Part shown: positions 8,171 to 17,755 of the stretch, in pieces
How the letters are laid out: the number at the start of each line of letters is the position of its first letter
How positions within the stretch are numbered: position 1 is the stretch's first letter
Source: Mycoemilia scoparia
Taxonomy: Eukaryota > Kickxellomycota > Kickxellomycetes > Kickxellales > Kickxellaceae
Assembly: GCA_027575805.1 (NCBI GenBank)
Contig: JANBPU010000310.1
Location: 1-17,912 of the forward strand
Reading direction: 5' to 3'
Length of the DNA: 17,912 nucleotides
The notes under the pieces: generated by a model
The model's input: the letters and a program-made list of their open reading frames with translations, nothing else
Told to the model about the DNA's origin: nothing
The model's database searches: none
Program-made: the position numbers and the translations under genes

Positions 8171-9870
8171 TCTTCTTTTCCTCTTGCTTTGCCCTTAGAC
8201 TTAGACTTAGACTTAGACTTAGGCTTAGTCAACAAAGAGGCATTGTTGGCTGAGGAAGAGCTGCTACTAGTGCTGGTATACTTGCTTGACACAATAATAT
8301 CAAAAAATCCTGTGGGATCTCGATTATATTCGCACATGAACATAGCAGTCAAAAGCACAGAAGTAGGATTAAATTCAAAGTATCCTGCATCTCCACCAAC
8401 ACAACCTTCTGTGTCACCACCATTTAAAATAACATGTTGTTCGACTTGTTCATCTCCCAGCTTATACGGAGAAAACGAAGAACCAGATTTTTGGCTAAAA
8501 AACATTTGTCCAATATTTTTCAAAGTCCCATGGGCATTTGAAATATTATCAAGACAAATTCTTTTGGTCTTTAAACTATATCTTTCGAAGCTTTCTCTCA
8601 GAGACTTGTTACTGATTTTGGTTGTAAATAGTTGACAAATCGATGGAATGACAAATTGGGTTGGCGGTAAATCATTATGAACTGCTACGGTTAAGTTGAG
8701 GGGTGGTAGTTTTTTCAGTAATACTAATGTCCCTGATACTGGTAATATTCCTAAATACTTGTCAACAACATCACTATCACTCGTACAATAATATACGGTA
8801 TTAGTTTCAGGATTTTCTTGTCTCTGGTCGTGGTCGTGGTGGCGGTTGTATTGCTGCTGCTTGGCTTTGGGTTTTGCCAGTTTATTTGTAATCATTTCGT
8901 TAACCAAGACTTTAAACGTTCTTGTATCAGCTTCATTCAGTGGATTGAGTAAGCGCGCAATATCATTGTACCATGATTCTAATTGTGGTCTTTTTGTTAT
9001 TGAGCTCCTTTTCTTTTGGTAGTTTTGAGCTTGACGAGGGTTGGAGACCTGCAAAGAAGTCGGAGAAATGGCCATAGGCTGTGGTTGATAGCTAGGCTTT
9101 TCATAAGAGTGTTGGAAGCCATAATCTGTCATCAGCACAACAGGATCAATTCCTATTTTTGGATTTGGCAACAGATATTGTTGTGGCTTTATATCTTCTT
9201 CCTCTGTTTCTTCAGGTAATGTATTTCCTAATGGTGTAGCTGATGAGTCAGTTGTCATCAGTCTGCGTCGTTTTTTTAATGATTCAGTATCAAAAGGAAA
9301 TATTGCATTCATTGTTTGTACAGCATCCATCGTACTTGCTGAGGTGTAGCTTGATGATTGAACTGAAGACAAATCCGAAAAAGAATGTTTTCTTAGCGAT
9401 TGCCCTACACCTTCTGTGCTTGGTTCCATTTGCAATAACGGCGAATCCTGGTATTGCTCTATATACTTGACGTTGAGACAAGAAACTGATTCATACAGAT
9501 TATCAGTACTTTGATGACCTTTGTTGCTATGGCCCAAAGCAAAGCTTTCAACCCTGGATGTAGCGTAAACATCATTTATGGAAAGCATTTCAGATGCTCC
9601 GCCTCCGCTCATTACAGAATCGATCGGTAATTGAATAGAAGATCTGGAGTCAAACAAATAATCTTGATAATTCTCAGCAATCACAGTGTTTGGTAATGAT
9701 TGATAAGCAGGAGTAGTAGTTGCGATAGTGGTTGCTTTAGATTTTCCTTTTAGAAAAGAATAAGTTCTGGGGTACATTGATGGTGTAAAACTTGTCATAA
9801 AATCACCACTGTCACCACTACTATCATCAAACTGACTGGACTTGTTTTTGGTAGTATGATATTGGGACAT
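7516..9870 (-). CDS. Unrecognised 784-aa Ser/Thr/Asn-rich protein
   Basis: The first ATG in the frame is at 9868-9870 (MSQYHTTKNKSSQF); the frame is open upstream only with a TTG. The N-terminal ~270 residues are disordered and Ser/Thr/Gln-rich, with a basic KKRRR near residue 200 that could be a nuclear signal. A more ordered part starts around ESWYNDIARLLNPLNEADTR (~residue 305). A low-complexity stretch follows with KSKSKSKSKGK (~553) and a run of 12 Thr encoded by a microsatellite (~575). The last ~190 residues look helical, with LETEFTDRFQMVCEYMLQKI near the C-terminus resembling the end of the 450-aa neighbour. The stop TGA overlaps GTAAGTACTGA, a good splice donor; splicing to TTTTTTAG about 54 nt on would replace the last residues with a short alternative tail. 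I do not recognise a function. Confidence 0.75.
8135..8170 (-). repeat. Trinucleotide microsatellite coding poly-Thr
   Basis: About 12 tandem GTA units on the plus strand are read as ACT (Thr) codons inside the 784-aa gene. This is a likely length-variable site. Confidence 0.85.
8195..8228 (-). repeat. Hexamer tandem repeat coding Lys-Ser repeats
   Basis: TTAGAC is repeated about five times on the plus strand, with a variant last unit. It encodes KSKSKSKSK in the 784-aa protein. Confidence 0.8.
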
Positions 9871-10387
9871 GAAAAAAGTATTTGAATTTTGGTTTAAATT
9901 GAAAAAATAAAAATAAAAAAGGGAAAAAATAAAAGGGAAAAATGATTTCGACAATGCTATTATCAATATTAATATTTATACATTATAATATCGAAGCCAT
10001 AGTATCGAAATGTACTCGAAAAAATTCAATATCTTGAGTATTGTAAAACAGTGTACTCTATCTTGCTTATATGGCCAGGATTCAGTTGGAATCGAATGCT
10101 TATTGTAGGCAGAGATGGGCCCTCATCAGGTTTTGGCACAATCATCAGTCATTTTAGATGCAACTTCTAGAGACCCATTTTGCCCAGAGCTTGCGAACTT
10201 TGGCCATGTGCAGTAAACATAACAGCTATCTCCATCCTCAGCACAATCAAAAGATTTGATCAATATAAAATAATCACGCAACTCCACATTTCTCAATCAT
10301 CATCATCCAATGGCCAACTCTAAAAGCCAAACTAACCTAAAACTTGTTTATTCTTTCTAAACTCCTGTTTACCCCCAAAAACACCTC
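9871..10387. other. Promoter and intergenic region upstream of the 784-aa gene
   Basis: For the leftward gene, an AT-rich leader lies next to the ATG, a TATA-like CATATAAGC sits near 10064-10072, and the 10098-10165 repeat lies just beyond. On the plus strand, TATAAAAT (10265-10272) is followed ~45 bp later by CCAATGGCC, but that ATG opens only 16 codons. This could be a relic promoter or a first exon that I cannot complete. Confidence 0.4.
10098..10165 (-). repeat. Dispersed promoter-proximal repeat, copy 2
   Basis: Read on the minus strand, AAGTTGCATCTAAAATG ... TGTGCCAAAACCTG ... GGGCCCATCTCTGCCTAC matches 6504-6568. It is about 25-30 bp upstream of the TATA-like site of the 784-aa gene, the same relative position as the first copy has to gene B. 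Confidence 0.6.
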
Positions 10388-11295
10388 CTATCCCAATTTC
10401 TCTAACTCAAAATTACCTCCAATTAAATCATCGCCACTGACCTTTTCCAACAAAACCAACTGTTTTCTTAAATACATTGTCAACTCCTCCATCAACTTCG
10501 CCATCAACTGGAGCTACCAAAAAATTTCCCCACAATTCACTAACCAACACTGCATCGCTATTAATCATTCCTTTATCATATGATATCGGGCTACCTCTAA
10601 ACAATGATTCCAAATCTTTGTGAGTATCATTAATAATTTTGCCAGACTTGATTCCTGCTTGCCTAATTTTCTGTTCAGTATCCATAAACAGGCTGTCCAC
10701 AAGTTCTTGGTTATAGTTTTTGATGCTGGAGATGCTCCAGAGACGGACCGCACCGTAAGTAACCAAAGTTACATGGTTTGGATCAAAAACCAGATTTGGA
10801 AAGTTGATGAATGGTTGGCTTTGGTTAGCCAGAAATCTGAAATAGTAAGAGATAATTTTTGTTCGTCACTGTTGTTGTTCTTTTTAACCTCAGAGGATGA
10901 TGAACCTGCTTCCAGGATTTTTTCATTCATAGATGTGGTTTGTGTGAGGGGGGAGGAGGGGTTGGAAGAGCCAATGTTTTTGAATATAAATTTCTTTCAA
11001 TATAAAAAGATTCGTATTGTGACACATAACGTTTAAATACGATTTTCAAGAATCGACCAGCTTTAGGACCAATGTATTTCTTTCTTTCTTCTATTTGGTT
11101 AGGTTGTTGAGCTTTTTGGTTATTATCTCGGCTTCCCGATATATTTGGTAGTTGTAGCGGTTTTGTATCTATGATATTGTGTTTGATAATGATTTTTAAC
11201 CACTCCGTTAGTAACAACGCCATTGGTTTTGTTTGTAATGTTCTCAGAACTGTTGAATTTGTAAAAGGCCTTAAAATTGTCCGCTGCATTATCAT
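10388..11295 (-). pseudogene. CBP3: Decayed CBP3/UQCC1-type ubiquinol-cytochrome c chaperone
   Basis: CBP3 proteins act in mitochondria in cytochrome b synthesis and complex III assembly. Family-like pieces occur in order but in different frames. DFWLTKANHSSTFQIWF and LWLLTVR are split by TAA at 10769-10771. In the next frame come YNQELVDSLFMDTEQKIRQA and SPISYDKGMINSDAVLVSELW (10428-10766). Then, back in the first frame, MYLRKQLVLLEKVSGDDLI runs on to TAG at 10388-10390. The two shifts lie near 10720-10745 and in or next to a T-run near 10517-10527. A possible Arg-rich mitochondrial presequence (MQRTILRPF..., ATG 11287-11289 or 11293-11295) begins a third frame. Splicing cannot repair these breaks. 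Family assignment is from recalled motif patterns; a working copy would be expected elsewhere in the genome. Confidence 0.65.
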
Positions 11296-11856
11296 TTCCT
11301 ATTTGTCCATGAGCTTGTAGCTTAATTGGCAACCTTTTATCCTAATAAACTTATAAAGTCCATTTCGAAATATTTTTGAGAGTAGAAATAATCATTATAA
11401 TAGTTTGATAATAAAGACGGGCGTTATCTATAGTAATGAGAGTAAAAAAGACATAAAATAACTTTTTATTATTTAAGCCAAGTCAAGTCTAGATTGTATA
11501 CTCCTGTTATAGAGGAAACATTATATGTAAAACAGAGATAACAGGGTCTTCATCAAAATAGGGCAATCCTGTGCCCTCATAAATTCCTGATAGCCTGGCC
11601 CACAAGTCGTACATTTTGGGGGAGTATTGGAGAGATTGTTCTAGTACACTTCTGGAGGAGATTCTGCCAAATGACCCATCCCTGTCACATTCTATTGTCT
11701 TTTAAATGTAGTAATAATTGTATTCATAAAAAATAATATTGAGTATCTCCAATACTACTAAAATCCATAATAATCATATAAACCAATCATATTTATAAGC
11801 CAGTTCCTGCTAATCATAACTATTTAAGCTTGTAATAAAGTCTTTATAAGCTTAAG
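11296..11856. other. Intergenic with one orphan ORF
   Basis: Apart from the 64-codon minus-strand ORF at 11507-11701, this is AT-rich sequence without recognisable genes. Positions 11763-11790 loosely resemble the ATAATCATGTAAAYCAA segment found upstream of genes A and B. Confidence 0.35.
11507..11701 (-). other. Orphan 64-codon ORF with coding-like composition, possible gene relic
   Basis: This frame contains MYDLWARLSGIYEGTGLPYF followed by DEDPVISVLHIMF before a TAA at 11507-11509. It is bounded upstream by TAA at 11702-11704 and has only internal ATGs. Its GC content is higher than its surroundings and its amino-acid mix looks protein-like. It could be an exon, a transposon fragment or a pseudogene piece; no family was recognised. 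Confidence 0.35.
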
Positions 11857-13209
11857 CTACTGAGTCCATCCAAGTGCTTTCAATGTTTTCATTGCAACTC
11901 TAACTTCATCATTTGGGTCATCAAACCCTGCTACCAACAATTCTTGATCTAATTTGTGTTCAAGTATATACTCAGTCATAACAAAAAATGCACAGTCAGA
12001 AGTAAACTGTGTATTGATATCATCATATAATTTGTAAAAAATATAAAGCAACCAATTAACGGACTCTTTAAATACTAGTTTAGTAACAACATCTGATTCA
12101 ACATCACTACTGCTACTATTAATACTAATGAGACTAAAATCACCAGTATTTTTGAGAGAATTACATTTCTTGTTAACCAGATAAAGTAAATATCTACCAA
12201 ACCCCATATATCTTTGAACCTCCTCGTACTGGCCATCATCATTACCCACAAACTTATCATCCTCAAGTTCATAATACTGGGGATAAACCGTAGCAAACAA
12301 ATAATACCCAAAAATTATAGTAAAATCTTTGCCTGGTATATAAGCTTCATACACTTTCTCCTTAAATGCAAATTGCATTTTTTTGCTAAACACGTGGCTT
12401 TGTAAATGAGATTTTATGAATTGATCCCAAATTGCAATCAGGGATCTTTTCAAGTTTTTGCCTAGAGTTCGCTCTTTAGCTTTTTCATAATATTCAGCGG
12501 AAGATAATGTGATGCTGTTTTTGAGTGTAGTACTGCCTGTGGCTGTGGCTGTGGTGGTGGTGGTGGTGGTGGTGTGGAACCCTTGTTTCTTTTCCTCATC
12601 AAAGAGTTCATCAAGATATCCACTTTTTATCAAGTATTGGTACCATTGCCTTTTTTGTTGAAGAATTTTGTCAGCAACTTTTTGGGATCTTGATGCTGGA
12701 CTTTTTCCTTTGTTCCTGATAGTGTGCTTGGTTATTTTATTTAATGTTTGCTTTGGAGATGATAGATCAACTGAGGATATAGCATATTGATATAGTGGTA
12801 TAGTGCTTGGTTGTTTGAAGAGTCTTGATAATGAAGAACCAGCAGCAACAGTAGTTTGTGGAAGTAGTGATTCAAATACTTGTTCAGATGATGATTGATC
12901 TGAAAAAGATGGAGCGGGGTAAGGAAGAGGGTAGTCAATAGTACTACTGCTATTGTCATTAGAAGCTGCGATTGGGTCTTGTAATAGAGTATTGATATTC
13001 ATCACTGTGCAAATTTCTTGGGACTTTGATTTCTCTGTTTGTTGGGTTGAACTTTGTTTGGCATCACTAGCACTGAAGCCCTGGAGATGACTGTTGATTA
13101 TTTTCTTGGCCCCACCAGGTATTTTTCCAAAGAAATCAAGTTGAAAGCTTTCATGAGTACTAAGATCAGATTTTGGGCTGAAGTTGTGATTATTATTGTT
13201 ATTATCCAT
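11857..13209 (-). CDS. Unrecognised 450-aa protein, possible distant paralogue of the 784-aa neighbour
   Basis: The first ATG at 13207-13209 gives MDNNNNNHNFSPKS; the frame upstream extends only to a TTG. Residues 1-170 are Ser/Asn/Gln-rich and likely disordered. A basic stretch with RNKGKSPASRSQK lies near 170, and RQWYQYLIKSGYLDELF near 190 is followed by a Thr/Ala run encoded by GTG/GGT repeats (12538-12576). The C-terminal ~230 residues are rich in aromatic and hydrophobic residues, mostly helical in pattern, ending TLKALGWTQ. The segment INTQFTSDCAFFVMTEYIL near the end can be aligned with LETEFTDRFQMVCEYML of the 784-aa protein, and both proteins combine Thr runs with an aromatic-rich C-terminal region. 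A possible TATA (TTTATATC) lies near 13274. The function is unknown. Confidence 0.72.
   Translation of the reverse strand: MDNNNNNHNFSPKSDLSTHESFQLDFFGKIPGGAKKIINSHLQGFSASDAKQSSTQQTEKSKSQEICTVMNINTLLQDPIAASNDNSSSTIDYPLPYPAPSFSDQSSSEQVFESLLPQTTVAAGSSLSRLFKQPSTIPLYQYAISSVDLSSPKQTLNKITKHTIRNKGKSPASRSQKVADKILQQKRQWYQYLIKSGYLDELFDEEKKQGFHTTTTTTTTATATGSTTLKNSITLSSAEYYEKAKERTLGKNLKRSLIAIWDQFIKSHLQSHVFSKKMQFAFKEKVYEAYIPGKDFTIIFGYYLFATVYPQYYELEDDKFVGNDDGQYEEVQRYMGFGRYLLYLVNKKCNSLKNTGDFSLISINSSSSDVESDVVTKLVFKESVNWLLYIFYKLYDDINTQFTSDCAFFVMTEYILEHKLDQELLVAGFDDPNDEVRVAMKTLKALGWTQ
12538..12576 (-). repeat. Trinucleotide-like repeat coding a Thr/Ala run
   Basis: GTGGCTGTGGCTGTGGTGGTGG-type repeats on the plus strand are read as ACC/GCC codons (Thr/Ala) in the 450-aa gene. 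Confidence 0.75.
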
Positions 13210-13601
13210 AATAAACCAGCTATTGAGCAATATTTTATTTAATAGTTATGGTGATGTATGAATACAGACTACAGATATAAAGGGGGTAAAGATTTCTAAA
13301 AATCCGAATTTCAACACTCATTTATATGTTAAAATTTCAACTTAAACTATGAATTTAAAGCAAAAAGCGACTTTCTTCAGAGCAATTGCTCGAAATAATT
13401 TAATCATTCCAATCACGTATGAGCAAATCATCAAGCCACAGAGCATACTTATCAGTCTACTACCAAACTCAAGTCCAATATATATATATATATATATTTC
13501 TAAACAAAGAGACAATATACGAGTACAAAAAAAAACAACAAAGCCAGAATTATCGCCCCTTCATCTAAAATCACCACTATCACACACACGAGCTCATCAC
13601 T
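13210..13601. other. Intergenic between the 450-aa gene and the AEC gene
   Basis: This holds the likely promoter of the leftward 450-aa gene (TTTATATC near 13274 on the minus strand) and the 3' end of the AEC gene. An (AT)n microsatellite lies at 13478-13498. No gene is supported. Confidence 0.45.
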
Positions 13602-15989
13602 TCAATACAACAAATAAATAATCCAAATAGAAAATGCCGTCATAGAAACTAACGCAACAATGTATTGGAAAATAGCAGCGACTGCAATTTTACTAACCAT
13701 CTGCGGAAAATGTTGTTGAGCCAAAATTACATTGATAGAAGCAGACGGAACGATAGAAGCAATTCCAAGGACAGTCCTCATTGTGAAATCACTAGTAGAA
13801 ATCCAGTTCCATTTTCCGACTACCACATAATTTATTAGTGGAATCGATATGAGTGGTCGCAATATTAGGTTGATTAGAAGCGGCCAGAATACTAGGTTGA
13901 AATCGAATCGAGTTCTAAAGAATTTTTGAATAGACGTTTGGAACCTTTTGAATATCATTTTCTTTTTTGAATCGTCATTGTCGTAGTTGTTATCAAGTTG
14001 TGGAGACAAATGGCCTTGTACTGGTGTAGATGTTGAAGACGAGACCAGAGCGGATCCTAGGTTGCATAACCCAACGACTGGCATCATTTCACCAAACTTA
14101 GTTATAGCTTTAAACAAGAAATCCAGAGGAGGTACTGCATCGTCATGACCATCATGTTTAGGAGAGATAAAGAGGCCATGGAGTCCCGGTACAAATGCTA
14201 CGACAATGCCTATTATGAAACTTATTGTGGCTGGATGCATGAATGCTCGTATCAGGTGCCATATTTTTTTCCAACAAATTCTCTTTTTTAATCTTTGAAT
14301 AAGCTTGTCCTTCTTTATCCTGCTGTCTCCGTTGTTGTTGTTAGTAACAGTAATGACACCCTCTGTTTTATCAGAAAATTCGTCAGAAAGTAGATGGGAA
14401 TTATCCACTTCAAGTGTATATGAGTTATTATCTTGGCTGTGGCTATTTTTAGACCCATTGGGTGTGGCTGGCAATGAAAACGAGGTTTTGGCTTCTCCTA
14501 TTATTTCGGTATGACTATCAACATTTGACTGTATTGTCTGTTCATTTTTATTTCCTTTGGCACCACCATTTGCAACAGCAGTTTTTGTTTTGGTCAAATC
14601 TCCAGCACCACACTTTTTTTTCTGTGCAGTAATTTCTATTACCCTCTTCCTGCTTCTACTGCCTTTCCCACCCTTTTCTTTGGACGTAAGGCCTCCTAAA
14701 AGGAGTGTGGCGTTGATGGGTTCCGTTGGACAATTCTTTCCAATCTTCTGGCCAGGTGATATGTCTCCAGACATCTCTAGTAATGAACCAGCAGTGACGC
14801 CATCTCTATTTCCACTACTACTTTGGTTCTTATTAATGCCGGCGGCGTTTTCATTACTACGATTGCAGTATGCTTCCTCCAAGGACTTTGAGGAGGAACT
14901 TTTGTACGTATTACAACTACTACTATTACCTCTATTGCCATCATTTTTGCAAGGGCTGTTGTGGCGACTGCAGTGACCATTTGGCGGAACATCTTTTTGA
15001 TCGTGGTCATCATCCTCTTCCTCGGAACCCAGCTTTTGTCTTTTATTATCGAGCTGGAAAAGCTTTTCGCCCTTAAACAAAAACGCAAATGTGATTTGGA
15101 CAACAAAGAATCCAGCAAACAATCCCGTTCCATGATCTATACTGCTTGCATCGAATGGCGGCTGGTCGCTCAGGAGCGCCCAAAATGGAATCAATAAATC
15201 TCCCTGTCATATTATTGTGGTGTCAATATCATCATTGTTAATAATTGAATGGATGGTAGAATGGAAGATAATTTAGTCTATTTAACTTACCCAGTTGACA
15301 AAAACACACATTGCTATTACGACCATACACAAAATAAAAAAAGAAATGGTGAGTCAGCTACTTTATGAATGGACCACAACATCAGGATTTGTGGCATTAG
15401 TGATCCGAACCAATATACTATATCAATGTTACTTACCAATAATCGTATAAAAGGAATTCTTGCTTCTACTAATCAACCCCGCAATATATCCCAATCCAGT
15501 ACTCAACATCATATACAAAATTGCACAAACCATCGCCACCCTGCCCACGACCATCATCATCATCATCACAGATAAAAGTAAAATACAATATTTGTTTAAT
15601 TTTTCTATCCTTTGTTTTTATCATCGTCATAAAAATTGAAAAGAATGATCTGATGAAATCATGAGATGAAAACTTACCAAACGGTTTTGTTTCCATTCTG
15701 ACCACCCATAGATTTAACCACATTACTAAATATCATACATTCGATTAAACAGTACATGTAAAGATTCGCTAAACCTTTTCGATACTGCGGTGTAAGGATC
15801 TTGAAGACAGTAAGTAATACACCCACAACTATAACAACCAAGATCGTTCTTTTTAGTTTTGGAGTTGGGTCTGTAGTGCACAAGTTCTCTTACTAGCGGC
15901 AAATCCATGCACTTACTTATAAACACGACAGTATACAAGATTGGCCTCACAACTATCCATAGTTCATTTCTGACTTCAGGTCTTTGCAT
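13602..15989 (-). CDS. Auxin efflux carrier (AEC)/ECM3-like membrane transporter, five exons, 664 aa
   Basis: The exon model is 15989-15917, 15870-15678, 15540-15437, 15313-15291 and 15203-13602. All introns are GTAAGT...AG and all phases match (1, 0 after exon 4), ending in TGA. AEC family proteins are membrane carriers with ~10 helices in two halves around a central loop. Here the N-terminal half (~1-174) includes TILVVIVVGVLLTVFKILTP, NLYMYCLIECMIFSNVVKSM and FVNWGDLLIPFWALL, matching the family pattern of a helix, a (F/L)SN motif and an F-N-x-G-x-L-P-like site. Residues ~175-445 form a long hydrophilic Ser/Asn/Gly/Lys loop. The C-terminal half (~446-664) holds HPATISFIIGIVVAFVPGL, FWPLLINLILRPLISIPLIN and SASINVILAQ. 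Size and loop resemble fungal ECM3/YNL095C-type members. The substrate is unknown. The starting ATG (15987-15989) is the first in exon 1. Confidence 0.82.
15291..15313 (-). other. 23-nt microexon of the AEC-like gene
   Basis: Exon 4 is CAATGTGTGTTTTTGTCAAC plus TGG, flanked by TAATAG and GGTAAGT. It supplies MCVFVNW, which joins GDLLIPFW of exon 5 across a phase-0 junction. Without it the frame and the conserved asparagine-containing motif are lost. Confidence 0.7.
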
Positions 15990-17435
15990 CTCTTGTTACG
16001 ACTTTTGGTTGATGCTGATGATATTTCTAGTGGGTCACAACCCGTCAGAGAGAGTGAAAAAAATATGTTATTACAGCTAAAGTTTGCTGTCGTATATTTA
16101 AAAGAAAATGGAATAGAAAACAAATACTACTAATAACAATACTCAACCAAAAAAAATGAGCGAATTGGCACATACTTTATATATCTACTTTTTATATTTA
16201 AAGACCCGAGACTATGTGGATTAATGTATGTGCAGATACATATGCAATCTATCCTGTCTCTTATTTAATTACCACATACTATTTCTAAAGTGGATCCTTT
16301 TGTTATGCTCCTTACCATGCGTATATTTTCCCTTTTCAGTGAACAGATGCTCAATAACAACCACAGCTACAATAATAATGTCAGTTTAGTCGAGTGGCTT
16401 ATTAACCCGTTGCTATTATTATTTTAATAGCCGATCAAAAGAAATTGCTACTGAGAATACTCGAGAATATATATTACCAAAAATACTATACAAACTAATA
16501 ACAATGATACAGCAACAAAAAGGGGAGGGGAGGTGTAAAAATAAGGATGATTTAGTCAAAAGAACAATTGGTATGGAAAATACAAAAGCCCTTTAGTCGA
16601 AGAGATAACAGCAAGAATAAAAACACGAGGGAGAGCGGCTATCCCGAGTACTGTATGTGTGCCAGCCACAAGAGATTCCATTAGAGTTGCAGTAATGTCT
16701 ATTATAGTATTAATAATAGTCTATTCCAAAGTTCTATGGTATGTAGAAGGGCAGTAATTTTTCTTTTCTATATATAGCCCATAAAGAAAAGTCGGTGAAC
16801 CTGCTGGATGCTCATTAGCTTGGAAATAAAAATGTGTTTTTGAAAAGTGAATACATTCATCCAGACACTTCTAACTACCGAATTGCTGTAACTACTACTA
16901 CTACTACTACTTCTTTTTACAGTCGTTGGTGTTGTGGCGGATGTTTCTCTTTAATACGAATACAATACAAAAAGATTGTTCCAGATATAAAAATACCATG
17001 ATAAATGTGTGGATTTAATGATAAACACAAAGCTCCCCAGTCTAGTAAAATAGTAGTAATAGCATCAACTGAAACCTACAATACTATCATCAGAAGAAAA
17101 TAGTATTTTCCATAGTTAATTATACCAACTCCTCTCTCTCTCTCTCTATGTCTCACCAACTTAAACTCTCACCAATACATGATCGTTATAATCTAACCTA
17201 GAGAATCAACGAACAGTGTGGCTATTCATTTCAAATTGTATGGACATTAGTGGGTTGATTTTTTTCAGTGTATTTTGACTACTAGATCGAATTTTCAGAC
17301 ACAGCCACCATATCCTGTGCCAATAGAAATCGAAATAACACATATAAATCAAAAGTCATGTACACACACACACATACAGTAGAGAGGAGCTTTTGAAACG
17401 ATTAAAGATAAAGGAGCAAATTTAGTAAGGTCTGC
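15990..17435. other. 1.4-kb AT-rich non-coding region upstream of the AEC gene
   Basis: No ORF with family features, tRNA or other RNA gene was found. The stretch next to 15990 is the AEC-gene promoter, without a clear TATA box. Simple repeats include (ACT)n at 16891-16910, (CT)n at 17131-17147 and (CA)n at 17361-17374. The rest gives no signal that I can read. Confidence 0.4.
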
Positions 17436-17441
17436 TATTTT

Positions 17442-17499
17442 AAACCCATAATGATTATACCAAATTTAGGTAAAAATTTGGTATAATCATTATGGGTTT
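17442..17499. repeat. Perfect 26-bp inverted repeat with 6-nt spacer
   Basis: AAACCCATAATGATTATACC... (17442-17467) is repeated exactly as its reverse complement at 17474-17499, with AGGTAA between. Outside it CTATTTT (17435-17441) and AAAATAG (17508-17514) add an outer pair. TTATGGGTTT recurs at the end of the window (17897-17906). It may be the palindromic end of a transposon running off the right side. Confidence 0.7.
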
Positions 17500-17573
17500 G
17501 CTATTATAAAAATAGTAAAATAATAACTAAAAGGGTCATTATAAGATCTATAGAGTTTTAATAGACCTCAAAA

Positions 17574-17755
17574 TTGGTTAGAGTTTAGGGTAGGGGTTTG
17601 GGTTTGGGTATAAATTATATTATTTGAAAGCTAAATTATTACTTATTATAATACAAGATTATATAATAATGCATGCCTAACCTTTAAACCTACCCAACCT
17701 TTTAACTACCAATTATCCTCAGTCTAACCCTTTTAACCTCCAACCTCTAACCTTT
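17574..17755. repeat. Facing G-rich and C-rich telomere-like tracts
   Basis: GGTTAGAGTTTAGGGTAGGG followed by GTTTGGGTTTGGG (17576-17609) on the plus strand faces CCTAACC/CTAACCC/CTCTAACC-type sequence (17676-17755). GGTTAGAG (17576-17583) pairs exactly with CTCTAACC (17745-17752). The units are irregular, so this is not an intact telomere. Confidence 0.45.

Noticed and set aside
8117..8635. 172-codon plus-strand ORF with a poly-Val run
   Set aside because: It is the complement of the Thr-repeat and neighbouring part of the 784-aa gene, which has far better start, length and composition.
10620..11036. 138-codon plus-strand ORF
   Set aside because: It lies antisense to the CBP3-like motifs, which are recognisable on the other strand.
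14557..14976. 139-codon plus-strand ORF
   Set aside because: It is the antisense of the low-complexity loop of the AEC-like transporter and has no features of its own.
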